Assembly (NCBI GenBank): GCA_934655875.1
Contig: CAKUHB010000002.1
Span: forward strand, 62,001-126,000
Reading direction: 5' to 3'
Source: an uncultured Oscillospiraceae bacterium
GTDB lineage: Bacteria; Bacillota; Clostridia; Oscillospirales; Oscillospiraceae
Length of the DNA stretch: 64,000 bases
The position numbers and the translations under genes are program-made. The first letter of the stretch is position 1. Each line of letters opens with the position of its first letter. The notes under the pieces are model-generated. The model was not told the origin of the DNA and made no database searches. It saw only the letters and a program-made list of their open reading frames with translations. Below are positions 1 through 9,261 of the stretch, one piece after another.

Positions 1-34
1 AGCATTTTCATCCGAAAGAAGAAGGAGAAGCAGC

Positions 35-577
35 ATGCGCGTCATCACAGGAACCGCCCGCGGCGTCCCACTGAGAGCCCCAAAGGGCATGGACACCCGC
101 CCAACCATGGATCAGGTGAAGGAGGGCATTTTCTCTGCCATTCAATTTGAGGTGGAGGGGCGGCAGGTGCTGGATCTGTTCGCAGGCTCCGGTCAGCTGG
201 GCATCGAAGCGCTCAGCCGCGGCGCGGCGCGCTGCACATTTGTGGACAAGGGCAGAGACCCGATCGCAGTTATCCGCGAAAACCTGAAAAAGACAAGACT
301 GGAAGAGAAAGCCGAAATTGTACAGGCGGATTACAGTTCCTACCTGAAAACCTGCCGCCGGCAGTTCGATTTGATCCTGCTTGACCCGCCTTATGCGGAA
401 GTTTTTCTGGAAACTGCCCTAAAAATCATATCAGAAATTGACATTTTGACGAATAGTGGTATAATAGTCTGCGAAAGACCTTTCGACAAGACGCTTGCGG
501 GCGAAGTTCCGGGTCTTGTCCGTTACCGCGACTATCGTTACGGCAAGGCTGCGGTGACGATCTTCCGCAGAGGATAA
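35..577 (+). CDS. rsmD: 16S rRNA (guanine966-N2)-methyltransferase RsmD
   Basis: This 180-residue protein is a class I SAM-dependent methyltransferase of the RsmD family, which makes m2G966 in 16S rRNA of the assembling 30S subunit. The SAM-binding loop DLFAGSGQLG is at residues 47-56 and the catalytic DPPY motif at 117-120. Length is normal for the family. A purine-rich ribosome-binding site (gaaggag) precedes the ATG. It lies 15 bp upstream of coaD, the pairing common in Firmicutes, so the two are probably cotranscribed. Confidence 0.95.
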   Translation: MRVITGTARGVPLRAPKGMDTRPTMDQVKEGIFSAIQFEVEGRQVLDLFAGSGQLGIEALSRGAARCTFVDKGRDPIAVIRENLKKTRLEEKAEIVQADYSSYLKTCRRQFDLILLDPPYAEVFLETALKIISEIDILTNSGIIVCERPFDKTLAGEVPGLVRYRDYRYGKAAVTIFRRG

Positions 578-592
578 CCGTCTGGAGGATCT

Positions 593-1078
593 ATGAGAAC
601 AGCGATTTATCCCGGCAGCTTCGATCCGGTCACCAACGGTCATCTCAACATCATCACCCGCGCGGCGCGCAGCTTTGACCGGCTGATCGTGTGCGTGATG
701 TATAACTGTGAAAAAAGCCCGATGTTTTCTCCGCAGGAGCGCGTGGATCTTATCCGCCGCGTGACAGCCGACATTCCCAATGTCGAGGTCATGCACTCCG
801 ACCGGCTGCTGGCCGACTTTGCGAGAGAGCAGGGCAGCTCCATTATCATCAAGGGCCTGCGGGCCGTTTCTGATTTTGAACGCGAATTTCAGATGGCGCT
901 CATGAATCACAAACTCAATCCCGGACTTGATACCATGTTCCTGACGGCTGAGCATCAGTTCATGTATCTCAGCTCCAGCGCTGTCAAGGAACTGGCACGG
1001 TATGATGCCGACGTGAGTGATTTTCTCCCGGCGGAGATCATACCGGACTTCAAAGCTCGCATGATGGAGCAAATCTAA
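593..1078 (+). CDS. coaD: phosphopantetheine adenylyltransferase CoaD
   Basis: CoaD adenylylates 4'-phosphopantetheine to dephospho-CoA, the penultimate step of coenzyme A synthesis in the cytoplasm. The 161 residues match the family length. The nucleotidyltransferase signature YPGSFDPVTNGHLNII (residues 6-21, with the T/HxGH-type TNGH) and the C-terminal YLSSSAVKEL motif are intact. Ribosome-binding site ggagg precedes the ATG. It follows rsmD closely and is 12 bp from the next gene, so all three probably form one transcript. Confidence 0.96.
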   Translation: MRTAIYPGSFDPVTNGHLNIITRAARSFDRLIVCVMYNCEKSPMFSPQERVDLIRRVTADIPNVEVMHSDRLLADFAREQGSSIIIKGLRAVSDFEREFQMALMNHKLNPGLDTMFLTAEHQFMYLSSSAVKELARYDADVSDFLPAEIIPDFKARMMEQI

Positions 1079-1090
1079 GGAGGTAATTTT

Positions 1091-1588
1091 ATGGCAAGCG
1101 GTATTGAAGAGATCCTGACAACGTTGTATGAGATGGTACAGGATGCGTGGAGCCTGCCGCTCGGCGCAGACAAGTGCGTGCTCGAACGCGACAAGGTTCT
1201 CGATCTTCTCGATGAGATCAGCAACCAGCTTCCCGGTGAACTCAAGCAGGCCAAGACAATTGTCGAGTCCCGCAACGAGGTCATTACCAACGCCAAGCGC
1301 GAAGCCGAGAACATTCTCAAGCAGGCGGAGCAGCGTGCCCGCCAGATGATCTCGCATGAAGAGGTCTATCTGCAGGCGCAGAAAGAGGCCGACGATCTCA
1401 TGAAGAACGCACAGGCCAAGATCAAGGAGCTGCGGCAGGTCACCAACGACTATGTCGACGATTCCATGAAGCGCACCGAGGACGCGATCGCGCAGGCACT
1501 GTCCGAGATCCGCGAGTCGCGCACCAAGTTCCGCGCGCTGGTCAACCCGCAGCAGGCGAAGCCCTCGCCCATTATCGAGGACGTGTAA
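1091..1588 (+). CDS. coiled-coil protein resembling ATP-synthase subunit b
   Basis: A 165-residue soluble protein dominated by a charged Ala/Glu/Lys/Gln-rich helix (about residues 45-150) predicted to form a long coiled coil. There is no signal peptide or membrane segment. Similar proteins beside coaD in clostridia are often labelled ATPase or F0-b-like because of the heptad pattern, but the b-subunit membrane anchor is missing, so an ATP-synthase role is unlikely. A DivIVA-like scaffolding role is possible but not shown. Strong ribosome-binding site aaggaggt precedes the ATG. Confidence 0.8.
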   Translation: MASGIEEILTTLYEMVQDAWSLPLGADKCVLERDKVLDLLDEISNQLPGELKQAKTIVESRNEVITNAKREAENILKQAEQRARQMISHEEVYLQAQKEADDLMKNAQAKIKELRQVTNDYVDDSMKRTEDAIAQALSEIRESRTKFRALVNPQQAKPSPIIEDV

Positions 1589-1606
1589 GCGTCCAGTCTC
1601 CCATAT

Positions 1607-1835
1607 CGGCACAAGCTGAGAAGAGGAGGGAGATCCGAACACGCAGCCCAGAGAGAAGGCGGCTGGTGCAAGCCTTCGTGCGTGCGGCTCTCTGTCGCCT
1701 CCGAGCTGCCGGGCTGAACGCAGTAAGCCCGTCCGGGTCCTCCCGTTACAGAGGTTTGAGCGCCCGGTCTTCCGGGAATGCAGGTGGTACCACGGTCTAT
1801 GATCGCCCTGAGCTGTTGCTCAGGGCGTTTTTCGT
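1607..1835 (+). promoter_or_regulatory. T-box riboswitch (probably Val) controlling the valS operon
   Basis: The T-box sequence AATGCAGGTGGTACCACGG is at 1777-1795, directly ahead of a terminator hairpin (CGCCCTGAGC / GCTCAGGGCG, 1804-1827, then T5). Upstream sequence folds as a stem I with AGAGAG and GGTGCAAGCC elements. The 3' side of its lower internal loop offers GTC (1694-1696), a valine codon, as specifier, which fits the valS gene downstream. Uncharged tRNA-Val would stabilise the antiterminator and allow transcription. I saw no clear promoter, so the leader may be fed by read-through from the gene upstream. The 5' end is approximate. Confidence 0.88.
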
Positions 1836-1851
1836 ATCGAAAGGAGCTTAT

Positions 1852-2511
1852 ATGACGGAGTATCGATTTGTATTGACGCCATACGACCCCTCGCTTGCAG
1901 ATGAGCTTTCCCGCGCGCTTGAAAAGCGAACGGAGCTGGCCTCGCGAAAAAGATATCCCGGTCTCTGGCGGCAGACTGACCGGCTGCACACCTATAATGA
2001 ACGAACCGGGAGCGCCGGAGCCGGAAAGGGCAGAAAAATCTTCCGCACAGTATTGACGTTCATACTTCTTCTGCTGGGTTTATTCCTGCTGATTCCCGGT
2101 CTGATGGATCCCAAAAACCTGAAGGAACCATTGGTCGTGGGGATTCTCGCTGTTTCCTACGCGCTGTTCCGCATTGCCATTTCCGTTCTGCACCGGCGCG
2201 GGCAGAAGCGCAATCCACGCTACGATGCGGCGGCCGAAAAAGTCCTTGCAAAGCTGCGGCAGTTTGACACTGCCAACCATCCGCGCGTTATATTTTCAGA
2301 GGATGGCATGCACGTGGAAGACGACGAGACCAGCAGCCGGTTCCCGCTGAATACCTTCGATACGATGATCGAGACATCGTCCCTGTTCGTCACGACCTAT
2401 GACGGCACCGTCACAGCGTTAAAAAAGGCCGATCTGACCGGGGCTGACCCGGCGGATTTCTGCGCATGGCTGCGGGAAGCAATACCGTGTCCGGTCACGG
2501 AAATTAGTTGA
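1852..2511 (+). CDS. YcxB-like membrane protein between T-box and valS
   Basis: A 219-residue protein starting at the ATG after aaaggag; the longer upstream frame lies inside the T-box and was not used. Two hydrophobic helices (about residues 70-87 and 95-112) are followed by a basic stretch and a C-terminal domain resembling the YcxB-like family (VEDDETSSRFPLNTF followed by a beta-rich segment). Function is unknown. It lies after the T-box terminator and 30 bp before valS, so it should be induced with valS when charged tRNA-Val is scarce. Confidence 0.8.
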   Translation: MTEYRFVLTPYDPSLADELSRALEKRTELASRKRYPGLWRQTDRLHTYNERTGSAGAGKGRKIFRTVLTFILLLLGLFLLIPGLMDPKNLKEPLVVGILAVSYALFRIAISVLHRRGQKRNPRYDAAAEKVLAKLRQFDTANHPRVIFSEDGMHVEDDETSSRFPLNTFDTMIETSSLFVTTYDGTVTALKKADLTGADPADFCAWLREAIPCPVTEIS

Positions 2512-2541
2512 CATAAGATATTACTTGAATGGAGTAACAAT

Positions 2542-5181
2542 ATGAAAAAAGACTTACCGAAAACCTATGACCCGAAGCTGGTCGAAAGTGCCATCTATGA
2601 CATGTGGATGGAAAACGACTGCTTCAAGGCCGAACCCGACCCCGACAAGAAGCCGTATTCCATCGTTATGCCTCCTCCCAACGTCACGGGCCAGCTCCAC
2701 ATGGGTCACGCGCTCGACTCCACGCTGCAGGATATCCTGACGCGCTACAAGCGCATGGAGGGCTACAGCGCCCTGTGGCTGCCCGGCACGGATCATGCCG
2801 GTATCGCGACCCAGATCAAGGTCGAAGAGGAGCTGCGCGTCAAGGAGGGCAAGACCCGCTATGACCTTGGCCGTGAAAAGTTCCTCGAGCGCGTCTGGGC
2901 ATGGAAGGAAAAGTACGGCAGCCGCATCGTGGAGCAGCAGCGCAAGCTCGGCGTCAGCTGCGACTGGTCGCGCAGCCGCTTTACGATGGACGAGGGCTGC
3001 TCCAGAGCCGTGCGGGAAGCCTTCTGCGAGATGTATGACAAGGGCCTTATCTACAAGGGCAGCCGCATCATCAACTGGTGCCCGCACTGCCTGACGGCTT
3101 TGTCCGACGCGGAGGTCGAATATGTCGACAAGCCCGGCCACCTGTGGTATATCCGCTATCCGCTGGCCGACGGCTCCGGCGATATCGTCGTCGCCACGAC
3201 CCGCCCGGAGACCATGATGGGCGATACCGGCGTGGCCGTCAACCCGAACGACGAGAAGTTCAAGCACCTCATCGGCAAGACCTGCATCCTGCCCATCATG
3301 AACCGCGAGATCCCCATTGTGGGCGATGAATACTGCGAGATCGGCTTTGGCACCGGCGCGGTCAAGATGACCCCGGCGCATGACCCCAACGACTTTGAGG
3401 TCGGCCTGCGCCATAACCTCGACGTCATCCGCGTCATTGCCGATAACGGCACGATCAACGAAAACGGCGGCAAGTACAACGGCATGGATCGCTACGAATG
3501 CCGCAAGGCACTCGTCAAGGATCTCGAGGAGCAGGACTATCTCGTCAAGACCGAGCCGTATTCCCATAACGTCGGCACCTGCTACCGCTGCCATAACGAC
3601 GTCGAGCCGCTCATCTCTGCGCAGTGGTTCGTCAAGATGAAGCCGCTGGCTGAGGAAGCCATCCGCGTCGTCAAGGACGGCACGATCAAATTCGTCCCCG
3701 AGCGCTTCTCCAAGACGTATCTCAACTGGATGGAAAACGTCCACGACTGGTGCATCTCCCGCCAGCTCTGGTGGGGTCACCAGATCCCCGCGTGGTACTG
3801 CGACGAGTGCGGCCATATCAACGTCTCGCGCGAGGATCCGACGAAGTGCGAAGCGTGCGGCTGCACGAAGCTGACCCGCGATGAGGACGTGCTGGATACC
3901 TGGTTCTCCTCCGGCCTGTGGCCGTTCTCCACGCTGGGCTGGCCGGATCTTGGCTCCGAAGACCTCAAATACTGGTACCCGACGACCGATATGGTCACGG
4001 GCTATGATATCATCTTCTTCTGGGTGGCGCGTATGGTCGTCTCCGGCATGGAGCAGATGAAAAAAGAGCCGTTCAAGACCGTCTTCATCCACGGCCTTGT
4101 CCGCGATGACAAGGGCCGCAAGATGTCCAAGTCCCTCGGCAACGGCATTGACCCGCTGGAAATGGCCGAGAAGTACGGCGCGGACGCCCTGCGCTTCAAC
4201 CTTATCACCGGCAACTCGCCCGGCAACGACATGCGCTTCTACGTCGAAAAGTGCGAAGCCATGCGCAACTTTGCCAATAAGATCTGGAATGCGAGCCGCT
4301 ATGTTCTCATGAACCTGACCGTCGAAGGAACCGGCCTGCCTGATGCTGCCGATCTTGAGATCGAGGACAAGTGGGTGCTGTCCAAGCTCAATACGCTCAT
4401 CAAAGAGGTCACCGAGAATATGGACGCCTACGAGCTTGGCGTGGCTTCTGCCAAGGTCTATGACTTCATCTGGGATACCTACTGCGACTGGTATATTGAG
4501 CTCACCAAGGCGCGCCTGTACGGCGAGGACGAGAAGAGCAAGCTGGCTGCGCAGAAGGTGCTGGTCTATGTGCTCGATCAGTTCCTGCGGCTGCTGCATC
4601 CGTTCATGCCGTTCATCACCGAGGAGATCTGGCAGGCCATCCCGCACGAGGGGAAGTTCCTCATGCTGGCTGACTGGCCGAAGTATGACGAGAGCCTGGA
4701 CTTCCCGGTCGAGGCCGCGCACATGGAATCTGTCATGAACGCCATCCGCGCCGTCCGCAACCGCCGCGCGGAGATGAACGTGCCGCCTTCGAAGAAGAGT
4801 ACGCTCTACGTCGTCTCGGACAAGGGCGAGATCTTCCGGCAGGGCGAGGGCTTCATCTGCCGTCTGGCCTACGCGGACAAGGTTCTTATCTGCGAGACCG
4901 ATCCCGAGGGCCATGAGAACATGGTCTGCGTCGTCACGAACGACGCCAAGCTCTATATCCCGCTGGAGGAGCTGATCGACTTCGAGAAGGAGCTGGCGCG
5001 CATCGAAAAGGAAAAGGCCAACTGCCTGAAGCAGATCGCGATGTTTGAGGGCAAGCTCTCGAACGAAGCGTTTGTCTCCCGCGCGCCGGAAAAGGTCGTT
5101 GCGGAGCAGCGTGAGAAGCTCGAAAAGAACCGCGCGCTGCTTGCGCAGCTCGAAGAAAGCGAAAAGCGCCTGCGCCGGTAA
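2542..5181 (+). CDS. valS: valyl-tRNA synthetase
   Basis: An 879-residue class I synthetase that charges tRNA-Val. The HIGH-type motif appears in PPPNVTGQLHMGHALDST near the N-terminus and the KMSKS loop as GRKMSKSLGNG. Editing domain, anticodon-binding domain and the C-terminal tRNA-binding coiled coil (FEKELARIEKEKANCLKQI) are all present, so it looks complete. The long antisense frame overlapping it is a shadow produced by high GC. It is controlled by the T-box upstream. Confidence 0.98.
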   Translation: MKKDLPKTYDPKLVESAIYDMWMENDCFKAEPDPDKKPYSIVMPPPNVTGQLHMGHALDSTLQDILTRYKRMEGYSALWLPGTDHAGIATQIKVEEELRVKEGKTRYDLGREKFLERVWAWKEKYGSRIVEQQRKLGVSCDWSRSRFTMDEGCSRAVREAFCEMYDKGLIYKGSRIINWCPHCLTALSDAEVEYVDKPGHLWYIRYPLADGSGDIVVATTRPETMMGDTGVAVNPNDEKFKHLIGKTCILPIMNREIPIVGDEYCEIGFGTGAVKMTPAHDPNDFEVGLRHNLDVIRVIADNGTINENGGKYNGMDRYECRKALVKDLEEQDYLVKTEPYSHNVGTCYRCHNDVEPLISAQWFVKMKPLAEEAIRVVKDGTIKFVPERFSKTYLNWMENVHDWCISRQLWWGHQIPAWYCDECGHINVSREDPTKCEACGCTKLTRDEDVLDTWFSSGLWPFSTLGWPDLGSEDLKYWYPTTDMVTGYDIIFFWVARMVVSGMEQMKKEPFKTVFIHGLVRDDKGRKMSKSLGNGIDPLEMAEKYGADALRFNLITGNSPGNDMRFYVEKCEAMRNFANKIWNASRYVLMNLTVEGTGLPDAADLEIEDKWVLSKLNTLIKEVTENMDAYELGVASAKVYDFIWDTYCDWYIELTKARLYGEDEKSKLAAQKVLVYVLDQFLRLLHPFMPFITEEIWQAIPHEGKFLMLADWPKYDESLDFPVEAAHMESVMNAIRAVRNRRAEMNVPPSKKSTLYVVSDKGEIFRQGEGFICRLAYADKVLICETDPEGHENMVCVVTNDAKLYIPLEELIDFEKELARIEKEKANCLKQIAMFEGKLSNEAFVSRAPEKVVAEQREKLEKNRALLAQLEESEKRLRR

Positions 5182-5219
5182 TTCCTTCGACCGAACCCGC
5201 ATGTAAAAGCTTCTATAAT

Positions 5220-5252
5220 GGACACACAGGAAGTTCCTGTGTGTCCATTTTT
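5220..5252 (+). terminator. Rho-independent terminator after valS
   Basis: Perfect 13-bp stem GGACACACAGGAA / TTCCTGTGTGTCC with a one-base loop followed by T6. It separates the valS operon from the sigma-F operon. Confidence 0.9.
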
Positions 5253-5272
5253 TATAGTCTGGAGGCAAACAA

Positions 5273-5605
5273 ATGAATTTGACCAGCTTTCTGCAGGACA
5301 AGCATCTGACCATCGCGCTGCGCGGCGAGATCGACCACCACAGCGCCAAGGACATCATGCGCGTTCTGGGAAACAAGATCGACCTGTATCTGCCGTGCGT
5401 ATGTGTGCTGGATTTCCGGGAGGTCACGTTTATGGATTCCAGCGGCATCGCCATCGTCATTGCCTGTGTGCGCCGCATGCGCCAGCTGCGCGGCGAGGTC
5501 GTGCTGCGCAGCGTGCCGCCGCAGCCCATGAAGGTACTCAAGGCGTCCGGCATTGAGCGGATCGCAAAACTGGAAGAGGAGAGGAGCCTTGTTCATGAAA
5601 CCTGA
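5273..5605 (+). CDS. spoIIAA: anti-sigma F factor antagonist SpoIIAA
   Basis: A 110-residue STAS-domain protein. The phosphorylatable serine sits in the motif FMDSSGIAIV (about residues 61-70). When dephosphorylated it binds SpoIIAB and releases sigma-F in the forespore. The order spoIIAA-spoIIAB-sigF with overlapping ends is the classic spoIIA operon. Ribosome-binding site tggagg precedes the ATG. I could not identify a sigma-H promoter with confidence in the 20 bp left after the terminator. Confidence 0.93.
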   Translation: MNLTSFLQDKHLTIALRGEIDHHSAKDIMRVLGNKIDLYLPCVCVLDFREVTFMDSSGIAIVIACVRRMRQLRGEVVLRSVPPQPMKVLKASGIERIAKLEEERSLVHET

Positions 5606-6035
5606 AAATGAAATGACGCTGACATTCCCGAGTAAGTCCGCCAACGAGTCTTTTGCACGCGCCGCGGTCGCGTGCTTCGCGGCGCAGCTGGACCCCAATC
5701 TGGAGGAGCTGAACGACATCAAGACCGCCGTTTCCGAAGCGGTCACCAACTGCATCGTCCACGCCTATCGCGACACCATCGGCATCGTGACCATCCGCTG
5801 CCGCATTCTGCCGGAAAACGTCCTCGATCTTGTCATCCGCGACAAGGGCTGCGGCATGGAGGATGTGGAGCAGGCGCGCGCGCCCATGTTCACGACCGGC
5901 GGCCCGGAGCGGAGCGGCATGGGCTTTACGATCATGGAGAGCTTCATGACCTCCCTGCAAGTCACGTCAAAGCCCGGCAAGGGCACGACGGTACATATGA
6001 AGCGCAGGATCGTGCAGCGGAGGAAAAACGCTTGA
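5595..6035 (+). CDS. spoIIAB: anti-sigma F factor / serine kinase SpoIIAB
   Basis: A 146-residue GHKL-fold kinase that binds sigma-F and phosphorylates SpoIIAA. The N box (EAVTNCIVHAY), G1 box (IRDKGCGMED) and G2 box (ERSGMGFTIM) are visible. I chose the ATG at 5595 because agaggagagg lies just upstream; the frame is open further 5' without a better start. It overlaps the end of spoIIAA by 11 bp, consistent with translational coupling. Confidence 0.94.
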   Translation: MKPENEMTLTFPSKSANESFARAAVACFAAQLDPNLEELNDIKTAVSEAVTNCIVHAYRDTIGIVTIRCRILPENVLDLVIRDKGCGMEDVEQARAPMFTTGGPERSGMGFTIMESFMTSLQVTSKPGKGTTVHMKRRIVQRRKNA

Positions 6036-6733
6036 GCGAGAAAATGACGCTCATCGAGCAGGCGCAGAAGGGCGACCGGACAGCGTCGGAGCGGCTGATC
6101 ACGGAAAATACCGGGCTCATCTGGTCGATTGCGCGGCGGTATTTTGGCCGCGGCGTTGAGCCGGACGATCTGTTCCAGCTCGGCTGCGTTGGCTTCCTGA
6201 AGGCGGTCGAGGGCTTTGACACGGCATACGGCACGCAGTTCTCGACCTATGCCGTGCCGAAGATCGCAGGGGAGATCCGCCGTTTCCTGCGCGACGACGG
6301 CGCCATCAAGGTCAGCCGCAGCATCAAAGAGCGCGCCGCAGCCATCAAAAAGGCGCGCGAGCGCCTGACGGGCGAGCTTGGCCGCGAGCCGACGGTCTCG
6401 GAGCTCTCGCAGGCGCTCGGCCTTTCGGCAGAAGAGATCGCCAGCGCCGAAACTGCCACCAGCGCGGCGGAATCCATCCAGCGCCAGACGGGCGAGGAGG
6501 GCTTTTCTCTGGAGGACGTTCTGTGCACCGACGGCATGGAGGAGCGGTTGCTCGAACGCATGACATTGCAGGAAGCGCTGAAGCATCTGGGCGAAAAGGA
6601 GCGCATGGTCATCCAGCTGCGCTATTACCACAGCCTGACGCAGCAGCGCGTATCGGAGATCATCGGCGTCTCGCAGGTGCAGGTCAGCCGGATCGAAAAG
6701 AAAGCGCTCCAGCAGCTTCGAGCGTTTTTTTGA
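6032..6733 (+). CDS. sigF: forespore sigma factor sigma-F
   Basis: A 233-residue sigma-70 family factor. Region 2 includes the polymerase-binding stretch DDLFQLGCVGFLKAVEGFD, and region 4 the helix-turn-helix LTQQRVSEIIGVSQVQVSRI near the C-terminus. The TTG at 6032 overlaps the spoIIAB stop and has cggagg eight bases upstream; an ATG at 6044 is the alternative. Sigma-F directs early forespore transcription and is held in check by SpoIIAB. Confidence 0.93.
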   Translation: MSEKMTLIEQAQKGDRTASERLITENTGLIWSIARRYFGRGVEPDDLFQLGCVGFLKAVEGFDTAYGTQFSTYAVPKIAGEIRRFLRDDGAIKVSRSIKERAAAIKKARERLTGELGREPTVSELSQALGLSAEEIASAETATSAAESIQRQTGEEGFSLEDVLCTDGMEERLLERMTLQEALKHLGEKERMVIQLRYYHSLTQQRVSEIIGVSQVQVSRIEKKALQQLRAFF

Positions 6734-6735
6734 TG

Positions 6736-6764
6736 TCGACAAACGGGGAAAAATGCGGTAGAAT
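6736..6764 (+). promoter_or_regulatory. sigma-A-type promoter for pcrA
   Basis: TCGACA (6736-6741), 17-bp spacer, TAGAAT (6759-6764), located between sigF and pcrA. Confidence 0.55.
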
Positions 6765-6790
6765 ATCTGTAGTTTTTGAAAGGTGAAGCT

Positions 6791-9223
6791 ATGGATACGA
6801 CATTTGAATCCCGATTTCTGTCCGCGCGCCGCGCGGTGATCGCCGCCCGGTTTGCATCGCTCAACGACATGCAGCGCGAGGGCGTCATGACGACCCAGGG
6901 GCCGCTTTTGCTGCTGGCCGGCGCCGGCAGCGGCAAAACGACTGTTCTGATTAACCGTATTGCGAACCTTATCGCCTTCGGCGAGGGGTCGGACTCGGAA
7001 GAGATTCCGGAGTTTGTGACGGAGGAGGACGTTACATACCTCGAGACCTATCTGCAAACGCACGATCCTGCCATGCAGATGCAGGCCGAGCGGCTCTGCG
7101 CGCTGCGTCCCGCCGCGCCGTGGTCGATCCTTGCCATCACATTTACGAACAAGGCGGCCAATGAGCTCAAATCCCGCTTGCAGGCGCTTCTGGGCGACTA
7201 TGCCATGGATGTGTGGGCCATGACGTTCCACGCGGCCTGCTGCCGCATTCTGCGCCGGGAGATCGACCGTCTGGACGGCTACACCGGCCGGTTCACGATC
7301 TATGACTCGAGTGATTCCGAGCGCGTGATGAAGGACATTCTGAAGGACTTTGATCTGGATGAAAAGGCGCTGCCGCCGCGGCTTGCGCTCTCGCTCATCA
7401 GCAAGGCCAAGGACAAGCGGCAGAACCCGGAGGCCTTCGGCAGGAGCGCGGACAAATCCGGCGATTTTCGCATGGAGCGCATTGCGCAGGTCTACGCGGA
7501 ATACGAAAAGCGCCTGCACGAGGCCAACGCGCTGGACTTTGACGATATTATCCTCAAGACTGTGGAGCTGCTGGAAGCCTACGAGGATGTACGCACCTAT
7601 TACCAGAAGAAATTCCACTATGTCATGATCGACGAGTATCAGGACACGAACCAGCTGCAATACCGCCTGACGGCGCTGCTGGCCGGCGGATATGAGAATA
7701 TCTGCGTCGTCGGCGACGACGATCAGTCCATCTACAAATTCCGCGGCGCGACGATCGAGAATATTCTCTCGTTTGAAAAGCAGTTCAAGGGCGCGCGCGT
7801 CATCCGGCTCGAGCAGAATTACCGCTCGACGCAGGCGATCCTGAATGCCGCGAACGCGGTCATTTCCCACAACCGCGGCCGCAAGGGCAAGAAGCTCTGG
7901 ACCGAGAACGCCGCGGGCGACCGGATCACCGTCTACGAAGCGCCGAGCGAGCGCGAAGAAGCCGATTACGTGTCCAGCCGTATCATCTCCATGTCCAAGG
8001 GGAAGAATTTCAAGGACTTCGCCGTGCTGTACCGCACGAACGCCCAGTCCAACGCGGTCGAAAACTCGTTCAAGCGCAGCGGCATCCCATACCGCATCAT
8101 CGGCGGCACCCGGTTCTTTGACCGTGCGGAGGTCAAGGACATGCTGGCGTATCTGTGCGTCATCAATAACCGCGCGGACGAGCTGCGTTTGCAGCGCATC
8201 ATCAACAATCCGCCGCGCGGCATCGGCGGCAAGACACTGGAAATGGCCCAGCGCCAGGCGGACGCGGCGGGCGTCCCTCTGTACACGGTCGTCTCCGACC
8301 CCTACAGCTTCCCGAGCCTTGAAAAGGCGGCGGGCAAGCTCATGGCCTTCACGGTGCTGATCGAGGAATGCGCGGAGCTTCTCTCCTCGCTCTCGCTGCC
8401 GGATTTCTATGAGGAGGTCATGACGCGCACCGGATATTTGCAGATGCTCGAGGAAAAGGGCGACGTGGAGTCACGGACGCGCGCAGAGAACGTCCGGGAA
8501 CTCAAATCCAGCATCGTCAGCTACGTGGAAAACACCGACGCGCCCACGCTGGCGGGCTTCCTGGAGGAGATTGCGCTCTATACGGACATTGAGCAGTATG
8601 ACCCGGATGCGGACGCCGTCGTGATGATGACGATGCACGCGGCCAAGGGCCTGGAATTTCCCAACGTCTTTCTCGTCGGCTTTGAAGAGGGGCTGTTTCC
8701 CTCGAACCGCAGCATGAACGAGCCGGAGGAGCTGGAGGAGGAGCGCCGCTTATGCTACGTCGCCATCACGCGCGCCAAGCAGAATCTCGTCATCTCCTAT
8801 GCCCGGCAGCGTATGCTCTACGGCCGTACTACGACGAACCTTCCGTCCCGCTTTGTCGACGAGCTGCCGCCCGACTGCGTCAAGCGGATCGGCGTGCAGA
8901 AGCCGCGCCCCACGCAGCAGGAGCCGCGGCAATACGGTTCGTTTGGCCGCGTCAGCATCTACGGCGACACCTATAACGATTTTTCACAGCTTCCCGCGCG
9001 GCCAAAGCCGCAGAAGGAGTATTCCGTCCATTCCGCGCCCAAGGCGGCTCCCAAAATGAACTTCGCAGCCGGCGAGATGGTGCAGCACAAGGCGTTTGGC
9101 CGAGGCATGATCCTGACGGTTCTGCCCATGGGCAACGACGCCCTGCTTGAGATCGCTTTTGACGGCGTCGGCACGAAGCGCCTGATGGCCAACACGGCCA
9201 GCCAGCATATGAAAAAGCTGTAA
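6791..9223 (+). CDS. pcrA: ATP-dependent DNA helicase of the PcrA/UvrD family
   Basis: A superfamily 1A 3'-5' helicase of about 810 residues acting in repair and in clearing recombinase from DNA. Walker A is GAGSGKT (residues 44-50). Motif II is DEYQDTNQLQY, and motif III GDDDQSIYKFRGA. The C-terminal helicase motifs include EQNYRSTQ, TMHAAKGLEF and VAITRAK. The extreme C-terminus has the Tudor-like RNA-polymerase-binding module (GEMVQHKAFGRGMIL), typical of PcrA. Start at 6791 has aaaggtg upstream; a TTG 15 bp earlier is less likely. Confidence 0.95.
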   Translation: MDTTFESRFLSARRAVIAARFASLNDMQREGVMTTQGPLLLLAGAGSGKTTVLINRIANLIAFGEGSDSEEIPEFVTEEDVTYLETYLQTHDPAMQMQAERLCALRPAAPWSILAITFTNKAANELKSRLQALLGDYAMDVWAMTFHAACCRILRREIDRLDGYTGRFTIYDSSDSERVMKDILKDFDLDEKALPPRLALSLISKAKDKRQNPEAFGRSADKSGDFRMERIAQVYAEYEKRLHEANALDFDDIILKTVELLEAYEDVRTYYQKKFHYVMIDEYQDTNQLQYRLTALLAGGYENICVVGDDDQSIYKFRGATIENILSFEKQFKGARVIRLEQNYRSTQAILNAANAVISHNRGRKGKKLWTENAAGDRITVYEAPSEREEADYVSSRIISMSKGKNFKDFAVLYRTNAQSNAVENSFKRSGIPYRIIGGTRFFDRAEVKDMLAYLCVINNRADELRLQRIINNPPRGIGGKTLEMAQRQADAAGVPLYTVVSDPYSFPSLEKAAGKLMAFTVLIEECAELLSSLSLPDFYEEVMTRTGYLQMLEEKGDVESRTRAENVRELKSSIVSYVENTDAPTLAGFLEEIALYTDIEQYDPDADAVVMMTMHAAKGLEFPNVFLVGFEEGLFPSNRSMNEPEELEEERRLCYVAITRAKQNLVISYARQRMLYGRTTTNLPSRFVDELPPDCVKRIGVQKPRPTQQEPRQYGSFGRVSIYGDTYNDFSQLPARPKPQKEYSVHSAPKAAPKMNFAAGEMVQHKAFGRGMILTVLPMGNDALLEIAFDGVGTKRLMANTASQHMKKL

Positions 9224-9261
9224 TACCGCCGCAGCTCCGGCATAGAGTATGCTGGGGGTGT

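Noticed and set aside
431..1642. 403-residue minus-strand frame across rsmD, coaD and the next gene
   Set aside because: Runs antisense to three well-supported genes and has no family features.
2554..5553. 999-residue open frame on the minus strand opposite valS
   Set aside because: It is a GC-driven shadow of the intact valS gene, with no recognisable domain or ribosome-binding site.
5765..7870. 701-residue minus-strand frame opposite sigF and pcrA
   Set aside because: Antisense shadow; composition mirrors the real genes.
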